From an uncultured Muribaculaceae bacterium (GTDB lineage Bacteria > Bacteroidota > Bacteroidia > Bacteroidales > Muribaculaceae), in NCBI GenBank assembly GCA_947177435.1, contig CAMWUM010000047.1, forward strand, positions 1 to 9,594: a stretch of DNA of 9,594 bases, written 5' to 3'. The notes under the pieces are model-generated. The model searched no databases, was not told the origin of the DNA, and saw only the letters and a list, made by a program, of their open reading frames with translations. This document shows, one piece after another, positions 6,065 to 9,594 of this stretch. The first letter of the stretch is position 1; the number at the start of each line of letters is the position of its first letter. A program made the translations under genes and the position numbers.

Positions 6065-9000
6065 TTAGTATGCTACCTTGAACGTGCGGGTCTCAGAGCC
6101 GTTGGAGGCTACGCAGACGTATACGCCGTGGGCGGGCAGCTTGATGCCCTGGCCGTCGTAGTTGGCAATCGAGGCCACGGTCTGGCCAAGCGAGTTGTAA
6201 ACGGTGACAGTGGCGTCGGGGTTGACATTGCCTACGAAGAGCATGCCGGCCTCAACCCAAGCGGAAGCAGCGCCTACGGCAGCTGACTCGATGCCGGTGA
6301 AGTCGTCGCCGAAGCTTGCTGCCATAGGAGCGTAAGCGCCGGTGAGGTCATAGGTGAAGTAGTCAAGCTCGGAGCCGACGATGTGGAAGCCGGTCTGCTG
6401 CTTGAGGGTACGGCCCATGCCGGTGAGCTTCATGTTGTCAACAAGGAACTCCTTGGGGCTTGATCCCCAGCCACCGCCGTTGAGGAAGCGCTCGTTGTAG
6501 AGGATAACTTTGATCTGGTTGCAATCGGCAGAGGTGGTGTAGGTGATCGAGTACTCTTCGAAGCCATCAGTGTTGGTGACGTCGACCTTGGCACTCTTGG
6601 TGGGAGCCTGTACTTCCTCGATGCGGAGCGAGCTCATGATTTCGCCGGTCTTGGTGTTCATGCCGCCGCCAGCGAGGGCAGAGAGCTGATAGGTCTGGCC
6701 GGGAACAACGTCGACAATCTGCGATACGGTGCCTGCGCCCCAACCATCGTTCCAATTGTAGCGCTGGAGTTTCATCACGTGGTTGTTGTGGTCGAACTCG
6801 TTGTTGATTTCACGATTGATCACAGAGTAAGAGCAGTTGTACTGGTCGATGGGATCGACATACCAGCCTTCCACCTTGTTTACAAGGCCGTCAGCACGGG
6901 TGTTCCATTCGCCTTCGAAATCGGCGTTCTTGAGCAGGTTGTCCTGTACGTCGGTCTGGCCGTCGAGCCATTCAGCGATGTGGCAGTAGTCGGCAGCGCG
7001 CTGAGTAGAGATGAGCATGCCATCGCGGTAGATGAATACGCGCTGGTCAGGAGTTACGGCGTAGCGGTAGGTATGGTACTTGCCGTCGTTGTTGTAGAAC
7101 TTGCCCTTGCCGCCCGTGCCTTCGGTGGCGGGGTTGGTGAGGCCTACGTGGGTGTTGATGTTGGCAAGGCCGAATGCCTCGGGCTCAACGAATGCGTTGA
7201 AAGATGCGCCTTCCTTAGTTACGGCAAAGGCGCTGATTTCGCCTGCTTCAGACTTGAGGCGAGCGCGGAACTCAACGGTGTATCCCTTGGCGGGATCGAT
7301 TACGAAGCCGTCGGCCTCGGTGACGGTGAGGCGCTTGTCTTCGCCCTTGTAGGTAGGCTCGGTGGAGAGGTCCTTTGCTTCGAGGTCAGAGCCGATGCCC
7401 TTTACGTCGATGTAGGTGCGGAGGTCGCCGCAGCGCAGGGTCACTTTGCCCTCGGTCTCGGGCAGTGAGCTGAGCAGGGTGACGGTGATGGTGCCGTCCT
7501 GGTTGGCGGCGAGCACGCTGGGCTCAACCTTGATGCCGGGGGTGGCGGTCACGGTGATGGGATCGGTGGTGACGAGGTTGGCGATATTTACGTTGATGGT
7601 CTTGCTTGCGCCGGTGCCGTCGAGAGTGATTGCGGCAACCTCGGGAGCGAGCACGGGGGTAACGGGGGCGTAAGCGCCGGTGGCGTCGAAGGTGAAGTAG
7701 TCGAGAGCGGCGCTGCGGGTCTTGTCAAAGCCGACCTTTTGGTCGAGCACGCGGCTCTTGCCCACGAGCACTACGTCGTCAACGAGGAAGGCCTTGGGAT
7801 TTGAGCCCCAGCCGCCGCCGTTGAGGAAGCGTTCGTTGTAGAGGATAACTTTGATCTGGTTGCAATTGGCAGAGGTTGTGTAGTTGAGCGAGTAGGTCTC
7901 CATGCCCTCTTCGTTGGTGACGTTAACCTTTGTGCCGTTGGCGGGGTTCTCAACCTCTTCGATGCGGAGGCTGCTCATGATTTCGCCGGTCTTTAGGTTC
8001 ATGCCGCCGCCTGCGAGAGCGGTGAGGGAGTAGGTGGAGTTCGGAGCAACGTCAACGATCTGCGATACGGTGCCTGCACCCCAGCCGTCGTTCCAGTTGT
8101 AACGCTGGAGGTGTGCTACGTGGTTGTCCATATCCTTATCGTTGTTGAGCTCGTAGTTGTCGATGGTGTACCTGCAGTTGTACTGGTCGATTGGGTCTAC
8201 GTGCCAGCCCTCGATCTTATTGACCAGGGAGTCAGTGGCGCGGTAGTTCCACTCACCTTCGAAGTCGCCGTTCTTGATCAGGTTCTGGCTGATGCCGCCT
8301 TCGGCGATGGCCCACTCGGGCTGGTTGCCGTAGTCCTGGGTGCGGGCGATAGTTACGAGCTGGCCGTCGCGGTATACGAAGGCGCGCTTGTCGCTGGTGA
8401 CGGCCACGCGGTAAGTGTGGGCCTGGTTGTCGTCATTGTAGAATGCTTTTGCGCCGCCGGTGGCAGACGAAGCGGGATTTTCGAAGCTTACGCGGCCAGC
8501 ACCGTTGTAGAAGCCGATGCCAGAGCGGTCGACAAACATTTTGAAGGCACCGCCGTCGGGGGTTACTGCGTAAGCGTCGATGCTTGCGGCAGTGGTGGAG
8601 TTGTTAACCTTGAACTCTACGGTATAGCCGTTGCTCATGTCGGGATTGAAGCCGTTGTCCTTGCCCCAATCCTTCTTGGTGTCTTCATCGGTGAACACGG
8701 CGCCCTGCGAGAGGTCTTTTTGCTCGAGGGGAGAGCCGTAGCCGGTGACGTTGATGTAAGCACGGTGGTCGCCGCTGCGGAGTATCACCTGGCCCGTGGT
8801 GGTGGGCATGGTGCTGGTGAGGGTAACGGTTACGTTGAGTTCCTTGATGCTTGCGGGGATCTTGGTGGGGTAGACCGAGAAGCCGTTGGTGGCCTTGAGG
8901 GTCACATCGCCGGGCAGGTTTTGTAAGTTTACTTTCACCTGCTGCGACGAGCCGGTGCCATTGATGACAATGTTGGTTGAGGGCGCTTGAGCCATCACCT

Positions 9001-9100
9001 GGGCCTGCGGGGCCATGCTGAGCGTGGCGTCAGCAAAAGCCATCGAGCCGGAAGCCAGGGCAAGAGCCGCAAGCATTGTCCTTGTCAGTTTGATGTTCAT
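6065..9100 (-). CDS. Large secreted non-catalytic protein with two tandem Ig-like/LamG-like/CBM-like units and a T9SS-like sorting tail
   Basis: 1011 residues. A signal peptide (1 to about 25, cleavage near AFADA) is followed by two tandem copies of a unit of about 447 residues. Unit 1: Ig/BACON-like strand-rich domain (about 43-120, ending RAYINVTGYGS), LamG/concanavalin-like domain (about 135-265; YTVEFKV, AFVYRDGQL), CBM4/9-like jelly roll opening NLIKNGDFEGEW (273-284) and ending FLVDDVVLVG (438-447), then a linker (DYFTFDATGAYAP). Unit 2 repeats this: Ig-like 490-570, LamG-like 580-715, NLLKNADFEGEW 721-732, FLVDNMKLTG 885-894. A Por/T9SS-like tail covers about 935-1011 (VTVYNSLGQTVASI, KLPAHGVYVCVA, TFKVAY). 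Each jelly roll has two Cys (309/413 and 756/860) that could pair. No catalytic domain is recognised, so it is most likely an extracellular glycan-binding or adhesion protein. It lies just upstream of the GH43-like gene on the same strand. The domain names are fold-level guesses; the duplication and tail are clear. Confidence 0.82.
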   Translation of the reverse strand: MNIKLTRTMLAALALASGSMAFADATLSMAPQAQVMAQAPSTNIVINGTGSSQQVKVNLQNLPGDVTLKATNGFSVYPTKIPASIKELNVTVTLTSTMPTTTGQVILRSGDHRAYINVTGYGSPLEQKDLSQGAVFTDEDTKKDWGKDNGFNPDMSNGYTVEFKVNNSTTAASIDAYAVTPDGGAFKMFVDRSGIGFYNGAGRVSFENPASSATGGAKAFYNDDNQAHTYRVAVTSDKRAFVYRDGQLVTIARTQDYGNQPEWAIAEGGISQNLIKNGDFEGEWNYRATDSLVNKIEGWHVDPIDQYNCRYTIDNYELNNDKDMDNHVAHLQRYNWNDGWGAGTVSQIVDVAPNSTYSLTALAGGGMNLKTGEIMSSLRIEEVENPANGTKVNVTNEEGMETYSLNYTTSANCNQIKVILYNERFLNGGGWGSNPKAFLVDDVVLVGKSRVLDQKVGFDKTRSAALDYFTFDATGAYAPVTPVLAPEVAAITLDGTGASKTINVNIANLVTTDPITVTATPGIKVEPSVLAANQDGTITVTLLSSLPETEGKVTLRCGDLRTYIDVKGIGSDLEAKDLSTEPTYKGEDKRLTVTEADGFVIDPAKGYTVEFRARLKSEAGEISAFAVTKEGASFNAFVEPEAFGLANINTHVGLTNPATEGTGGKGKFYNNDGKYHTYRYAVTPDQRVFIYRDGMLISTQRAADYCHIAEWLDGQTDVQDNLLKNADFEGEWNTRADGLVNKVEGWYVDPIDQYNCSYSVINREINNEFDHNNHVMKLQRYNWNDGWGAGTVSQIVDVVPGQTYQLSALAGGGMNTKTGEIMSSLRIEEVQAPTKSAKVDVTNTDGFEEYSITYTTSADCNQIKVILYNERFLNGGGWGSSPKEFLVDNMKLTGMGRTLKQQTGFHIVGSELDYFTYDLTGAYAPMAASFGDDFTGIESAAVGAASAWVEAGMLFVGNVNPDATVTVYNSLGQTVASIANYDGQGIKLPAHGVYVCVASNGSETRTFKVAY
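6323..7642 (-). repeat. Second copy of internal duplication in the large secreted protein gene
   Basis: Encodes residues about 487-926 and aligns with 7664-8983 at an offset of 1341 bases (447 codons), with only small compensating indels. Identity is uneven. The segment 6481-6542 differs from 7822-7883 at only three of 62 bases, whereas the Ig-like and LamG-like parts differ heavily even at the protein level. Confidence 0.85.
7664..8983 (-). repeat. First copy of internal duplication in the large secreted protein gene
   Basis: Encodes residues about 40-479, partner of 6323-7642. Shared protein landmarks are YNWNDGWGAGTVSQIVDV (334-351 against 781-798), TGEIMSSLRIEEV, CNQIKVILYNERFLNGGGWG and DYFTxDxTGAYAP. 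The order of sub-domains is the same in both copies, so this is duplication of a whole three-domain unit rather than of one module. Confidence 0.85.
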
Positions 9101-9141
9101 GTGTAGAGATATTGAATTAGATAATGTTGTTTTAATTTCAA

Positions 9142-9166
9142 GGGGCGAGGCGCGAGGCCCCGCCCC
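9142..9166 (-). terminator. GC-rich hairpin after the right-edge gene
   Basis: GGGGCG (9142-9147) pairs with CGCCCC (9161-9166), with an inner GGC/GCC stem (9149-9151 with 9157-9159). On the minus strand it begins 13 bases after the stop at 9180-9182, the same spacing style as the hairpin after the neighbouring gene, but it is followed by TTGAAATTAAAAC rather than a clean U tract, so termination may be weak. The remaining bases up to the start at 9100 are an AT-rich leader with no recognisable promoter. Confidence 0.5.
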
Positions 9167-9179
9167 ATTGTGTGAGGGT

Positions 9180-9594
9180 TTACTTAACTCGTACGGTGGT
9201 GGTCACGTTGCCGTCGGCAGCGCTGATGGCGATTACGTAGTAGCCGTTGGCGATGTTGAGCTGTACGGCCTCGCCGCAAGCCTTAGCGGCAGATACGAGG
9301 CGGCCGTCGGTGGTGTAGACTGCCACGCTGTATTCGCCTTCGATGCCGGCCACGGTGAGTACGCCGCCGTTGATGGCGATGTGCTTGCCATAGGCAGCGG
9401 TCTCGATGCCTGCGAGGCTGAGGGCGAGCTCGAGGTCGCTGGTTGCTGGTCGATTTCGCTCTGAGTGTACTCGTTGGGATCCTCGGCAGCGGCCTTGGCC
9501 AGAGCGAGAGCGAGGATGACGTTCATGTCATCAAGTCCACCGGCGACGGCAGCCTCAGCCTTGGCGATGGTGGCGTCGAGAGCGGTGAACGAGA
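9180..9594 (-). pseudogene. 3' end of a secreted protein gene with T9SS-like sorting tail, interrupted by an apparent 1-base frameshift
   Basis: The gene enters from beyond the window's right edge. From 9592 down to about 9448 one frame encodes an Ala-rich, probably helical segment (FTALDATIAKAEAAV, then ALAKAAAEDPNEYTQSEID), reminiscent of FIVAR-like linkers. That frame then loses protein-like character (QQPATSSSPSAS) and stops at 9233. A second frame from about 9443 to 9180 encodes DLELALSLAGIETAAYGKH, then a typical Por/T9SS-like tail (VLTVAGIEGEYSVAVYTTDG, GYYVIAISAADG, TTTVRVK, stop). Adding one C on the plus strand between 9445 and 9446 would join the two as EIDQATSDLELAL. So it is either a sequencing/assembly error or a real frameshift that would remove the sorting tail. 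The function of the upstream part cannot be judged from what is visible. Confidence 0.75.

Noticed and set aside
8111..8926. Long open frame on the plus strand opposite the tandem-repeat protein (and similar at 6779-7468).
   Set aside because: Both are Val/Ala/Gly-rich mirror translations of the real minus-strand gene, and they occur at equivalent places in the two repeat copies, as expected for shadows.

Overview
The window looks like a chromosome fragment from a gut-type Bacteroidales bacterium, plausibly Muribaculaceae (an inference). The grounds are start codons without Shine-Dalgarno sequences, large secreted multi-domain proteins ending in Por/T9SS-type sorting tails, AT-rich gaps with GC-rich hairpin terminators, and fairly GC-rich coding DNA. 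No rRNA, tRNA, CRISPR array, transposase or other mobile-element gene was seen.

Left half (about 1-4152, plus strand): an oxalate-catabolism cassette. A formyl-CoA:oxalate CoA-transferase (frc, 5' end cut by the window edge), an oxalyl-CoA decarboxylase (oxc) and an AEC-family permease follow each other in the same order as yfdW-yfdU-yfdV of E. coli. The permease would move oxalate and/or formate across the inner membrane. Frc would load CoA onto oxalate, and Oxc would decarboxylate oxalyl-CoA to formyl-CoA and CO2, which returns to Frc. The two intergenic gaps of this cassette hold strong inverted repeats. The frc-oxc gap can fold into two mutually exclusive hairpins, and the oxc-permease gap holds a 12-bp GC-rich stem.

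Middle (4153-4252): a convergent intergenic region with a hairpin that can terminate transcription from both sides.

Right half (4253-9594, minus strand): three consecutive secreted-protein genes, each followed by a hairpin. In transcription order they are: the 3' end of a protein with a helical segment and a sorting tail, carrying an apparent single-base frameshift; a 1011-residue non-catalytic protein made of two tandem copies of an Ig-like / LamG-like / CBM-like unit of about 447 residues; and a secreted GH43-like glycosidase with a ricin-type (CBM13-like) lectin domain. The GH43 resembles exo-beta-1,3-galactanases that lack the usual GH43 Asp base. This half is probably devoted to binding and trimming plant or host glycans, possibly type II arabinogalactan (an inference).

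The most interesting points are the alternative hairpins between frc and oxc, the enterobacterial-type oxalate cassette in a Bacteroidales background with a variant Frc glycine loop, the mosaic conservation of the duplicated surface protein, and the frameshift at the right edge. I see no clear evidence of a wholly undescribed system.
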